Assembly (NCBI RefSeq): GCF_011378855.1
Contig: NZ_WTLB01000003.1
Span: forward strand, 85,892 to 149,891
Direction of reading: 5' to 3'
Source of the DNA: Pseudoalteromonas sp. Z1A8
Lineage (GTDB): Bacteria; Pseudomonadota; Gammaproteobacteria; Enterobacterales; Alteromonadaceae
Length of the DNA: 64,000 nt
Part shown: in pieces, positions 18,332 to 26,257 of the stretch
Numbering within the stretch: position 1 is the first letter of the stretch
How the letters are laid out: every line of letters begins with the position of its first letter
Made by a program: the position numbers and the translations under genes
The notes under the pieces: model-generated
What the model saw: only the letters and a program-made list of their open reading frames with translations
Databases searched by the model: none
What the model was told of the DNA's origin: nothing

Positions 18332-19505
18332 TCTGATAATCTAAGGGCTTAACACTTGCTAGTATTTTAAGCTCTTGAGTATGATCGCTTAAGTCTATGT
18401 CTTTAGGTGTAACATGATGGTTATGCTTAGCGTTATAAAATAGCTTGATTTTAGGTTTAATAGGATTAAGTATATTCCCCTCAAGCACTAGCGCTAAACG
18501 CTCATTCGTTAGTTTTACAATAGTTCCTACCGGATGAACCCCTAAGCATTTTATAAACCGCTGCACTAACTCACCATCAAACAAGTGTTTATTGGCTAAT
18601 AAATAGCGCAATGCATTTATAGGTTCATCACCATCTTGATGCATTCTATCGGCAGTCATTGCATCGTACACATCTACAATTGCCATTATACGGGCTGGGC
18701 GACTTAACTTTTCAGCCTGCAGACCTCGCGGATAACCCGAGCCATCTAAGCGCTCATGATGATTTACTATCATATCGAGCATGAGCGGTGTTATGCCCTT
18801 TTCACCTTTAACTAAACCTAATCCCTGCGCTACATGCTTTTTAATCGCAGCCAGCTCATTATTAGTAACCTTGGTTGGCTTTGAAAATATACCTTGAGGT
18901 AACTTTGCTTGGCCTAAATCATGAAGTAATGCCCCCATAGCAAGCTCTTGTACAACAGCCTGCTCATACCCCAAATATTTAGCAAATACAGCGGCAAAAA
19001 TGGCGCAGTTGATCATATGACGCCAGTTATAGCTGTGTTTATCTTTTATACGAGTAAGAATAGTCATGGCGTTAGCGTTGCGAAAAACAGAGCTAACTAT
19101 CTCGCAGGCTATTTCATCAAGCACTTTTATATTAACACTCAGGCCAGATGTTAAATCGCCATATAACGATTGTAGCTTTCGGCCGTGCTGATCGTAATTT
19201 ACAGTCGCTTTAGCAAATTCTTGTTCAATTGAAATTGCTATAGGTGTTTTTTTTACTTTTTGTTGGCTATTAGATGTTTTAGGTGTGCTTTGCGGCTTAT
19301 ATTTAGCAGGAATAGCCGCATCGCCTTTAGTAAAATCTATAAGTAGCTCTAATACACCTTCAGAGACTAAGCGCTTAATAATAGAGTTATCTCGTACCAA
19401 GCCACTGGTCTTAATTTTTATGCTGTTAATCCCTTCATGTTGTTTAGTAACGCTATCAACGTACATACCAGGAGTAAGCTCAGACACAGGTAAAGTAATT
19501 AGCAT
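18291..19505 (-). CDS. HD-GYP domain cyclic-di-GMP phosphodiesterase
   Basis: 404 residues. An N-terminal DUF3391-type domain (VSELTPGMYVDSVTK) precedes a complete HD-GYP domain: the histidine in HMINCAIFAAVFAKYLG, the HD pair in GALLHDLGQAKLP, then NHHERLDGSGYPRGL (HD-GYP signature), and IMAIVDVYDAMTADR. All metal ligands appear present, so c-di-GMP hydrolysis is expected (family knowledge). A C-terminal domain of about 80 residues resembles that of other DUF3391 HD-GYP proteins. An imperfect palindrome (CTATTAAGG...CCTTAAATAG, 19521-19547) lies just upstream of the start and could be an operator. Confidence 0.92.
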   Translation of the reverse strand: MLITLPVSELTPGMYVDSVTKQHEGINSIKIKTSGLVRDNSIIKRLVSEGVLELLIDFTKGDAAIPAKYKPQSTPKTSNSQQKVKKTPIAISIEQEFAKATVNYDQHGRKLQSLYGDLTSGLSVNIKVLDEIACEIVSSVFRNANAMTILTRIKDKHSYNWRHMINCAIFAAVFAKYLGYEQAVVQELAMGALLHDLGQAKLPQGIFSKPTKVTNNELAAIKKHVAQGLGLVKGEKGITPLMLDMIVNHHERLDGSGYPRGLQAEKLSRPARIMAIVDVYDAMTADRMHQDGDEPINALRYLLANKHLFDGELVQRFIKCLGVHPVGTIVKLTNERLALVLEGNILNPIKPKIKLFYNAKHNHHVTPKDIDLSDHTQELKILASVKPLDYQINLSRLLKEHLLN

Positions 19506-19849
19506 AAAGGCGGGATTTTTCTATTAAGGAATATGTACCTTAAATAGCATTAATTAAGCCTAAAAGTCTAGCTTTTGAGTTGTAAGTAGTTATATATAAC
19601 TAAAAGTATTATTTACAGCCATGCCAATTGTTACTTTAAGTTATTTGGCTTATTAATAATTAAACACCTTCACCTCAGCTACGCTTGAGTATCTATCGCT
19701 AAGAGCAGACGGTTTAGTTAACAGGATTATCTAATCATTATAAAAAAGCGAACTTTGTTAACCTTTATTGAACACAATATTGTTTTGTCTCGGTCCAGTA
19801 TATACAGCACTTAATAACAACTGCTTTAAATACTTAAGAGTACTAATAT
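19506..19849. other. 344-bp divergent region upstream of HD-GYP and OlsF-like genes
   Basis: The palindrome at 19521-19547 noted with the HD-GYP gene lies here. The rest is AT-rich with no ORF carrying a ribosome site. TAAGAG about 8 bases before 19850 is the likely ribosome site of the OlsF-like gene. Confidence 0.4.
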
Positions 19850-21613
19850 ATGACAAAACTAAACCAACCCGTATCAAACCTAAGTGTCGCGGCAATAAAC
19901 ACAGCCTCGCCTTTGGGTCATATATTAAAAGTAGCTGCTCCACTGCTCGATAGCCTATTGGGCATAAATAAACTGCGTAATATTTATCTATCTAATAATT
20001 TATCGGGTTTGGATAAACAAGAATTTAGTGAAAAGCTTTTAAATGTATTAGGTATTAACGTACTTGGTGCACAAGGTGTTATTAACAAAATACCAAAGCA
20101 AGGCCCTTGCATAGTGGTATGCAACCACCCTTATGGCATGGTTGAGGGTGTCATAATTGCAAAATTACTCACTCACTATCGCAGTGATACAAAAGTAATG
20201 GCTAACGTTGGCTTAAAAATATTTAAAGAAATTAAAGACTATTTTATTTTTGCTAATCCACTAAAACCAAAAGCAGCTATTAATACCAGCGCAATTAAAC
20301 AGTGTTTTAGTCATGTTAAAAATGATGGCCTACTTGTGGTTTTTCCTGCGGGCAGACTGTCATTTTTTCAATCAGAAAAGCAACGTGTAACCGACGGAGA
20401 ATGGAATCGCTTAGCAGCTCAACTAGCTTTAAAAACAAAAGCACCTTTATTACCGGTATTTATTAGTGGTCAAAATAGCTCTATGTTTTACCGTTTGGGA
20501 CGTATTTACTACCGATTTAGATTATTAATGCTAATACGCGAATTACTAAAAGTTCAAAAAAGATCTATTAACTTAAGTGCTGGTAATTTACTTACACCCA
20601 AACTATTAAATAAGTTTGAAAAAACTGACGATATAAACGCACTTGCACGCCTGCAGTGTTATTTAAACGATGAGCGTTTTATAGTGCCTTGGCAAGAGGA
20701 TAACCAATCAACGCAGCTCAAAGCTATTATACAGGGCGTTGATAAAACAAAAATGACAAATGAGCTTGCCAACTTACTAAGCGAGCAGCACTTGCTCGAC
20801 TTTAAAAGTTACTCCGTTTATTACGGTTATCAAGAACAAATACCTGATTGCGTTGCTGAAATAACACGCCTTAGAGAAATAACCTTTCGTACACTAAACG
20901 AAGGAAGCGGCGAGCCATGCGATACAGATAAGTTTGACGCAACTTATATGCATTTATTTATTTTTGATCATAAAAATGAAGAGATCATTGGGGCTTATCG
21001 CATTGGGCAAACTGACTTATTACAAAAAAATAGCGACGTAAACGCCCTTTATTTGTCGCAGATGTTTAACTTTGAACCCTCGTTTATTAATCAGCAACAA
21101 CCCTGCCTAGAAATGGGCCGCTCGTTTATAGTTCAAAAACATCAAGGCAGTTACCATGGCTTATTGCTGCTATTTAAAGGGATTGGTGCGTTTATGGCGC
21201 AAAACCCACGTTATAGAACCTTGTATGGCACGGTTTCACTAAGTAAGCTTTATGACCCTCGTTCTGTCGCAATTATTGACCATATCATGGTTAATAATAA
21301 ACAAGGTGTTAGCGCCAATACGCCTTTTAATAATAAGATTCACCCTGAATTTGAAGACTTCACTAGTAATCATACGTTAGATATCGAACATGTATCAGCG
21401 TTGGTTATGGGAATCGAAGAAGATAAAAAAGACATACCGATTTTATTAAAACAATATCACAAGCTAGGCGCCCAATTTCATTGTATGGGGATTGATAGCA
21501 ACTTTAATCACACGCCAGGATTACTTTTAAGTGTGCATTTACCAAGCGCACCTGGAAAGCTACTTAAGCTCTACCTTGGCGATAAAAAAGATGATTATAT
21601 AAACCACTCGTAA
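19850..21613 (+). CDS. OlsF-like bifunctional ornithine-lipid acyltransferase
   Basis: 587 residues with two acyltransferase domains. The N-terminal half (about 60-270) is PlsC-like: CNHPYGMVEG in place of NHxxxxD, then VVFPAGRLSFF. The C-terminal half (about 300-570) is of the OlsB/hemolysin-type GNAT family: LREITFRTLNEGSGEPCDTD, FDATYMHLFIFD, IIGAYRIGQ and LEMGRSFIVQKHQGSYHG. The same fusion and length define OlsF, which makes ornithine lipids from ornithine in two acylations (C-terminal half first, N-terminal half second). The assignment rests on domain order from memory; a related amino-lipid product is possible. Monocistronic, with two hairpins downstream. Confidence 0.75.
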   Translation: MTKLNQPVSNLSVAAINTASPLGHILKVAAPLLDSLLGINKLRNIYLSNNLSGLDKQEFSEKLLNVLGINVLGAQGVINKIPKQGPCIVVCNHPYGMVEGVIIAKLLTHYRSDTKVMANVGLKIFKEIKDYFIFANPLKPKAAINTSAIKQCFSHVKNDGLLVVFPAGRLSFFQSEKQRVTDGEWNRLAAQLALKTKAPLLPVFISGQNSSMFYRLGRIYYRFRLLMLIRELLKVQKRSINLSAGNLLTPKLLNKFEKTDDINALARLQCYLNDERFIVPWQEDNQSTQLKAIIQGVDKTKMTNELANLLSEQHLLDFKSYSVYYGYQEQIPDCVAEITRLREITFRTLNEGSGEPCDTDKFDATYMHLFIFDHKNEEIIGAYRIGQTDLLQKNSDVNALYLSQMFNFEPSFINQQQPCLEMGRSFIVQKHQGSYHGLLLLFKGIGAFMAQNPRYRTLYGTVSLSKLYDPRSVAIIDHIMVNNKQGVSANTPFNNKIHPEFEDFTSNHTLDIEHVSALVMGIEEDKKDIPILLKQYHKLGAQFHCMGIDSNFNHTPGLLLSVHLPSAPGKLLKLYLGDKKDDYINHS

Positions 21614-21655
21614 TTTTTACCTGCTATATTAATACAGCAGGTAAAATACAGTTAA

Positions 21656-21692
21656 CAAAAAAGTCGATGTAATTAATTACATCGACTTTTTT
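21656..21692 (+). terminator. Terminator of the OlsF-like gene
   Basis: Perfect 13-bp core stem AAGTCGATGTAAT / ATTACATCGACTT extended by A-T pairs, tail TTTTTTG. An additional hairpin (TTTTACCTGCT / AGCAGGTAAAA) directly follows the stop codon at 21615-21645. Confidence 0.85.
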
Positions 21693-21732
21693 GTTTTTAA
21701 TTATGTAATAGTTATGGCTATAAAAATATTTA

Positions 21733-22043
21733 GGGTCTGTTGATCTTTCAAGGTTAAATTTGCAGCAGTCTGTTTGGTATTTAGGCAAGGCAGAGCCTAT
21801 ACAGTGTGGTTATTCCCCATAAATGGGCGATAACGTAGCATTAATGCCAAACAGGCGCTGCCCAAAGGGTTCTTCCTAGGGGCTATTTACTCTTTGTTGC
21901 CTGCATGGATGTAGGTAAGGGGCGTGAGCAGGACGCGGAAGCTTTGCTCGGTTTTTACTTAGCCCACTAGGTTACAAATCTCGCGCCGCAATTAAATAGC
22001 TTCTAGTTTGAACAAATTTTAATCCGCAAAGTTCAACAGACCC
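21733..22043. mobile_element. MITE-like element with 30-bp inverted ends and TA duplication
   Basis: The 311-bp non-coding segment begins GGGTCTGTTGATCTTTCAAG and ends with the near-complement CTTTGCGG-type arm (reverse complement GGGTCTGTTGAACTTTGCGG), the arms matching over about 30 bp with a few differences. The dinucleotide TA flanks both ends (21731-21732 and 22044-22045), as expected for a TA target-site duplication. Inside is a nested inverted repeat (TGTTTGGTATT ... AATGCCAAACA). No transposase ORF is present. The right end abuts the stop codon of the TANGO2 gene with only 3 bp between. Confidence 0.7.
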
Positions 22044-22046
22044 TAA

Positions 22047-22751
22047 TTAAGCTGCAGCCACTTTTAAACAACTAATGCTGCTAATGAGCTGAGACTGCTT
22101 ATCAAAATAATTAAAACGTATAGTGTTACCAACTTTAATATGGCTAATACTGACCGTCATCGCGTCTTCTCTTTGCATATTTACACCATATTGGCCTTGT
22201 TCAGCTTTGCTGTAATGAAATGCTAAAAACTGCTCACTTGCAGGATGTCTTAAATCAATCAGTTGCTTAAACTGTTGTTTACGCTTTTGTGCCACCGTTT
22301 CTAGCTCAACACCAGATGACGTTGCAAGCGATTCAACTTGGCAATCGATTAATTGTTTTGTGTCCCACCGAACAAAAAACACATTATTGTTATTTAGCGA
22401 TAACTCATCCGGAAAAATACACAATTTAAAAGGCGCATAACCCGATAAATCCATATTTTGTAACTGAGCCAACACAGGGGTTTTATTACTCAGTAAATGC
22501 GGTATTAAAAGGCCTCTACTGTGCTTTACCGCAGTTATATCAAATACACTTTGGTAATCGTTTAATAAAGCTAATGTTTGCCCCCAATGCGAGACACCAA
22601 GCCAAGTACCTCCTCCTTGCGGATCAATGGGATAAATTGCTTTACCTTTGTGTTTACTTGGAGCGATTGCCGTTTGTCGTGTTTTTTGCTCATCACGATT
22701 AAAAAATAACTCGTAGCCATCATCAGTTAAAAAGTAACTTAGCGTACACAT
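22047..22751 (-). CDS. NRDE/TANGO2-family protein
   Basis: 234 residues. The N-terminal MCTLSYFLTDDGYELFFNRDEQ holds the Cys2 and NRDE motif that name the family; HKGKAIYPIDPQGGGTWLGV and LLNDYQS are also conserved. TANGO2 homologues have an Ntn-hydrolase-like fold and have been linked to heme or lipid trafficking, but bacterial function is unsettled. It is separated by a single base from the DinB-like gene upstream (TAG-A-ATG), so they form an operon. A MITE sits right after the stop codon. Confidence 0.85.
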   Translation of the reverse strand: MCTLSYFLTDDGYELFFNRDEQKTRQTAIAPSKHKGKAIYPIDPQGGGTWLGVSHWGQTLALLNDYQSVFDITAVKHSRGLLIPHLLSNKTPVLAQLQNMDLSGYAPFKLCIFPDELSLNNNNVFFVRWDTKQLIDCQVESLATSSGVELETVAQKRKQQFKQLIDLRHPASEQFLAFHYSKAEQGQYGVNMQREDAMTVSISHIKVGNTIRFNYFDKQSQLISSISCLKVAAA

Positions 22752-22752
22752 T

Positions 22753-23286
22753 CTAATTTTGCATCGACTTTGGTTGTACTTGTTGGCTATTTTCTCTTAA
22801 AAAAGTAGCTGTACTTGGTGCTAAACCAAAGTTTTGATCGAGCTGCGACTTTTGCGCAAAGCTAATTTGCGAAATCATCGCATAATGATGTACAGCATGG
22901 CTGCCTACAAAAATAAGCTCTCGCGCAAGTGAGGTTGTTACTGTTTGTACATTTTTACTTTTAATCGATACTTCGCTTGAAAGTAATAACGGGGTATTAA
23001 AGTCATCACTACTGAGTTGTTCAATCCAGGATGCTATTTCAGCAATTTTGTTTATTGCAGCTTTTGGAGAGCTTTCAATATCGCCTCCTCTTAAGCGGCA
23101 ATCATAATCTATTTCTTGCGAGCTAATACCGAGCATTAACGATTGATAATGATCGATAATATGGCGCATATGGGCTCCTGCAGAGCTAATGAAGTTAGGA
23201 GTAACGACTTGTGAATAGTCCTCTTTAGTTACACCTTCAAGATAAGCATGTCCTTGAGCTAGTATCTCTAATTGACTATTTAACAT
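22753..23286 (-). CDS. DinB-like four-helix metal-binding protein
   Basis: About 177 residues. The histidines in AHMRHIIDHYQSL (first helix pair) and GSHAVHHYAMIS (about residue 135) sit where the DinB superfamily holds its metal triad. The superfamily includes thiol transferases and many uncharacterised enzymes; I cannot name a reaction. I start at ATG 23286 (MLNSQLEIL), with AGGA 11 bases upstream; an ATG six codons further (23304) lacks a ribosome site but is possible. It is the first gene of a two-gene operon with the TANGO2-type gene, so the two may share a substrate or pathway (inference). Confidence 0.78.
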   Translation of the reverse strand: MLNSQLEILAQGHAYLEGVTKEDYSQVVTPNFISSAGAHMRHIIDHYQSLMLGISSQEIDYDCRLRGGDIESSPKAAINKIAEIASWIEQLSSDDFNTPLLLSSEVSIKSKNVQTVTTSLARELIFVGSHAVHHYAMISQISFAQKSQLDQNFGLAPSTATFLRENSQQVQPKSMQN

Positions 23287-23499
23287 TGAATCGGTTTTCC
23301 TCATTTATTACTAAATCACGTATGCAAAAAGTACAAAGTGAATTTTTAATTCGCTCGTTTTGCAGTGTATAAATAACTAGAAAGCGGTTTTTAAAATTAA
23401 CTTTCAAAGTTTATGCGGTAAGTGCATTTTTAAATACAAAAGTAATTAATGAGAAGCTAGATAATGTAGAAGGGGATAATTAATAAATGTAAAAGCAAA

Positions 23500-23574
23500 T
23501 GGCGCTCTCGGTAGGGATCGAACCTACAACTCAGCCTCCGGAGGGCCACGTGATATCCATTTCACCACGAGAGC
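23500..23574 (-). tRNA. tRNA-Arg(CCG)
   Basis: 75 nt with encoded CCA. Acceptor pair GCTCTCG / CGAGAGC, D-arm GTG...CAC, anticodon loop CTCCGGA (anticodon CCG), T-arm with GGTTCGATCC. The anticodon stem has G-U pairs at its outer end. Solitary gene on the minus strand. Confidence 0.95.
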
Positions 23575-23820
23575 ACATTTGTTGCCGCCACACCAACTCG
23601 CGATATCAGTGCTTTAGCACCTGCAATGATAAAGATATATTTTAATAAATACCAGTAACATCAGCTTATATGCTTATTAATTAAACTCTTTTAAATAAAA
23701 CACTTCACAATGTCTTAAAAACAGGCTATTTATTCTTATTGAATAAGAAACAGTAACGGTTTGGCAACATTGAAACTATGATTGTCGCTGTGAAAATGGA
23801 TTTAATACGAGGAAGTAATG

Positions 23821-24003
23821 ATGAGTTTAATGTCTACTGAGCAAGTTGCTGAGTTTTTAGGTGTAAAAGCAGAGCGTGTAAAACGCCTAGCTAGAGAAAG
23901 TTTATTAATTGCTAAATCAGAAGATGAAAATGGTGAGCCACAATTTGATGCAGCCGAAGTAACAAAATACAAAGAGCTCGCCGAGCGCTTTGGTGGTCTT
24001 TAA
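23821..24003 (+). CDS. Small excisionase/MerR-like HTH DNA-binding protein
   Basis: 60 residues, essentially one domain: STEQVAEFLGVKAERVKRL looks like the helix-turn-helix of HTH_17/excisionase-type proteins, followed by a wing (DENGEPQFDAAEV) and a helix (TKYKELAERF). AGGAAG lies 5 bases before ATG 23821, which is therefore preferred to the adjacent ATG at 23818. There is no phage or integrase gene nearby, so it is more likely a small chromosomal regulator than a true excisionase. Its stop codon overlaps the stop of the convergent kinase gene. Target unknown. Confidence 0.72.
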   Translation: MSLMSTEQVAEFLGVKAERVKRLARESLLIAKSEDENGEPQFDAAEVTKYKELAERFGGL

Positions 24004-24812
24004 CTTCCACAAAAAGTATTATTAACGAGTTTAGTTAGCTGCGCGCGTAACATTACAGATTCATTAGTTATGCTGCGCTCCTCATACCAACCAATACATA
24101 ACACTAAAAAAAACAGCTTATAGTAATTCAGCTTATCCATTGAAAGGTTAAACGTTTTTGTTTTATCAACGCTATTTTTATAGCTATTTAACAACGCTGT
24201 TTTACTGTGCTCATTAAGATTAAAGCTCACTGCAAGCGCCGCTAAATCAAAATATACATCGTTAGTTTGTGCGTATTCAAAATCAATTAAATACATGCCT
24301 GAACCATTTACAATAATATTGTCTTTTACTAAATCGTTATGACAAAAGCCTTCATTAAATTGCATTGTTGCAACTGCTTTGAGAGCCTGCTCTATTTGAG
24401 GTTTATATTGGATATATACATCGGTGCTTTGATAAAATAGCAGCTCTTTAGCTATATCCATTCTCGCGGTAGGCACCGCGTATTTATGCACTTGAGCAAG
24501 TTTATTAATAAAGCTGAGCGTTATATCCGATTGCGCGCTCTTGCCTTCAATATAATTAAATACTGCACGACCGCTTTCTTTATCAAGCCAAATAGGCGCT
24601 GGGCATATATTAAAGTCACTTAAAAAGTGCTGCGCTTCAAGGCCGGCATTTGGCCAATGGCTTTTATAACACTTTAATAAATACCCTTGTTGCTCGGTAC
24701 GTATCAAAAAATTATCGTTACTAAAGCCATTAAGTAATCGCTCGCTTGAAACAATGCTTGTAGGCTCTACAAACGCGCTGCATATTTTTACTAACTCAGT
24801 ATGCTCAATCAT
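24000..24812 (-). CDS. APH/choline-kinase-fold kinase, probable thiamine kinase
   Basis: 270 residues with the aminoglycoside-phosphotransferase fold: N-terminal lobe SERLLNGFSNDNFLIRTEQQGYLLKCY, catalytic loop CHNDLVKDNII (Asp and Asn) and the metal-binding DFEYA. Candidate substrates of the fold are choline, thiamine and aminoglycosides. The gene follows a PnuC-type transporter by 3 bp, and upstream lies a YkoF-like thiamine-binding protein, so a ThiK-like thiamine salvage role is the best inference; choline kinase is the main alternative. No substrate-specific residue decides. Confidence 0.7.
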   Translation of the reverse strand: MIEHTELVKICSAFVEPTSIVSSERLLNGFSNDNFLIRTEQQGYLLKCYKSHWPNAGLEAQHFLSDFNICPAPIWLDKESGRAVFNYIEGKSAQSDITLSFINKLAQVHKYAVPTARMDIAKELLFYQSTDVYIQYKPQIEQALKAVATMQFNEGFCHNDLVKDNIIVNGSGMYLIDFEYAQTNDVYFDLAALAVSFNLNEHSKTALLNSYKNSVDKTKTFNLSMDKLNYYKLFFLVLCIGWYEERSITNESVMLRAQLTKLVNNTFCGS

Positions 24813-24815
24813 TAA

Positions 24816-25433
24816 TTAAAGCTGTGCTAGAGGCTTAGCTTGGCTTTGCTCGTACTCTTCGTACCAGGTTTTAAAGCCCCACGCTGCCATAATGGTATAA
24901 AATATAAAGAGCGCTAGTGTTGGGTAATAGCCTTTTTCGTAATATAAGTACATAGAAGCGGCATCTATTACAATCCAGTACAGCCAGTTTTCAAGGACTT
25001 TTTTAGCAACTAAGTAAGTCGTTACTACAGCAAAACACGTTGTAAAACTATCAAGGTAAGCAAAGTCGGCATGAGTGTAGTTTTGCATAACATAACCAAT
25101 AGCAATTGCAGCTACGGTTGTTAAACTAATTAAAACAGCATGGCGATTCATCGACCACGACGTAATATTTAAATTTGCAGCTTTGCCTTTTCGCCATACA
25201 ACCCACCCAAATACAGCCATATACATATAATAAAAATTAAGTAATGACTCCATAAGTAATGCGCCATTCCAATACATTATTGTATAAATAAGGGTGCTAA
25301 AAAATGCTGCAGGCCAACACCATAAGCTTTCTTTTATTGCTAATAATAAATAAGCCATCGACAACCCTACCGCAATATATTCCCAATGCGACATTGCTGT
25401 AAAACCACTTAGGGTTTGTGTTAAAAAGTCCAT
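24816..25433 (-). CDS. PnuC-family vitamin transporter (PnuT-type candidate)
   Basis: 205 residues with about seven TM helices. The family marks WEYIAVGLSMAYLLLAIKES, the W-P residues in CWPAAFFSTLIYTIMYW, and FTTCFAVVTTYLVAKKVLE / NWLYWIVIDAASMYLYY are present. PnuC proteins are facilitators for nicotinamide riboside, thiamine (PnuT) or riboflavin, trapping the vitamin through a downstream kinase. The adjacent APH-fold kinase and YkoF-like gene point to thiamine. I looked for a TPP riboswitch upstream and saw none. Confidence 0.85.
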   Translation of the reverse strand: MDFLTQTLSGFTAMSHWEYIAVGLSMAYLLLAIKESLWCWPAAFFSTLIYTIMYWNGALLMESLLNFYYMYMAVFGWVVWRKGKAANLNITSWSMNRHAVLISLTTVAAIAIGYVMQNYTHADFAYLDSFTTCFAVVTTYLVAKKVLENWLYWIVIDAASMYLYYEKGYYPTLALFIFYTIMAAWGFKTWYEEYEQSQAKPLAQL

Positions 25434-25465
25434 ATTATGCAGTTACCGTTTAGTTGTGCCGATTG

Positions 25466-25632
25466 TTATACCAATCTGCTTATATACGGGGTCTATTTAA
25501 CGTTAAGAAAATTACGCTAGAACTAGGCAAAAACTTTTGTATCTAGTTGTTCTAAATAAAAAATTTTTAACGACGTTATAGTGCAATTTAATTCGTTAAA
25601 TTGATCAAAGATTTATGCAGGTTGGTATTATA
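25466..25632. repeat. Foldback repeat element (about 167 bp)
   Basis: The outer arms TTATACCAATCTGC (25466-25479) and GCAGGTTGGTATTA (25617-25630) are inverted with 12 of 14 matches. Inside is another inverted pair (TAGAACTAG ... CTAGTTGTTCTA). The element is AT-rich and non-coding. It sits between the YkoF-like gene (2 bp after its stop) and the PnuC gene. It looks like a small dispersed MITE, but no second copy is in the window. Confidence 0.55.
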
Positions 25633-25634
25633 GG

Positions 25635-25886
25635 TTATTCAGGCGATAAGTCGCCAGAGAGAAACTTACATACAAAAATAGCTTTACCAAATTCTTCATA
25701 TGAACGTTTAATTTCGGTACTTAGCACCTGCATTACTAAATCGTAGTCACCAAATATTTGCGTTGATAACGTATTAGTAATCACTTTTAAATCATCGTAT
25801 TCGTTTAATCTATCAATAAAGCCCTGAATAAACGGGATGTAATCTTGGTGAAGTGGATATTTACTGATCTCTACAGATAATTTCAT
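25635..25886 (-). CDS. YkoF-like thiamine/HMP-binding domain protein
   Basis: 83 residues: KLSVEISKYPLHQDYIPFIQ, then VITNTLSTQIFGDYDLVMQV and a C-terminal FVCKFLSGDL. This pattern fits the YkoF-related single ferredoxin-like domain (B. subtilis YkoF has two such domains and binds thiamine) or the similar MTH1187-type thiamine-binding family; I recognise the motif style but could not search. It is upstream of the PnuC-type transporter and kinase on the same strand, with a foldback element between. A thiamine-buffering or sensing role is inferred from fold and neighbours. Confidence 0.62.
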   Translation of the reverse strand: MKLSVEISKYPLHQDYIPFIQGFIDRLNEYDDLKVITNTLSTQIFGDYDLVMQVLSTEIKRSYEEFGKAIFVCKFLSGDLSPE

Positions 25887-25993
25887 TTTTGACTCTTTAT
25901 TTTAATTACCAATTACAACAAGTCATTCAATGCTAGAGCCGTTATTAAATACAGTGTAAAATCACTGCAACACTCAATTGAAATGAGCTTAAT

Positions 25994-26233
25994 ATGGCAC
26001 GTAGAATAACCTACAAATTTAAAAACGAACCACGCGAGATTAATTTCGCCAAAGATAAATACCATGACATGTATGAAGCAATTGCTGCTGCCGAAGGTAT
26101 TGATTTAACGAGTTACTTAAGCATGGTACAGCAAATAGAAATGACCTCAAAAGGGTCTGCTTCTGTTCGTAACTTTCGCGATCAAGAATTTGCCCGTATG
26201 GGCTTTAGCGACATTTACTTTATAAAAGAGTAA
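25994..26233 (+). CDS. DUF2960-type small protein
   Basis: 79 residues. MARRITYKFKNEPREINFAK, AIAAAEGIDLTSYLSMVQQI and FARMGFSDIYFIKE match my recollection of DUF2960, a short family of Vibrio, Shewanella and Alteromonas with no known function. No signal peptide or TM. It is divergent from the YkoF-like gene and convergent with alr (24 bp apart). Function unknown. Confidence 0.72.
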   Translation: MARRITYKFKNEPREINFAKDKYHDMYEAIAAAEGIDLTSYLSMVQQIEMTSKGSASVRNFRDQEFARMGFSDIYFIKE

Positions 26234-26257
26234 GCGCTGCTTTATAGTTAATTTATA

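Noticed and set aside
19795..19815. LexA (SOS) box before the OlsF-like gene
   Set aside because: CCAGTATATACAG looks similar but is too short for CTGT-N8-ACAG.
21733..22043. Remnant of a transposase gene inside the MITE
   Set aside because: No frame of useful length and no DDE-type residues; the interior is palindromic rather than coding.
23821..24003. Prophage or integrative element marked by the excisionase-like protein next to tRNA-Arg
   Set aside because: No integrase, no duplicated tRNA 3' end and the neighbours are ordinary chromosomal genes.
25434..25640. TPP riboswitch before the PnuC-type gene
   Set aside because: No CUGAGA or ACCUGAUC-like segments on the minus strand; the region is filled by the foldback element.
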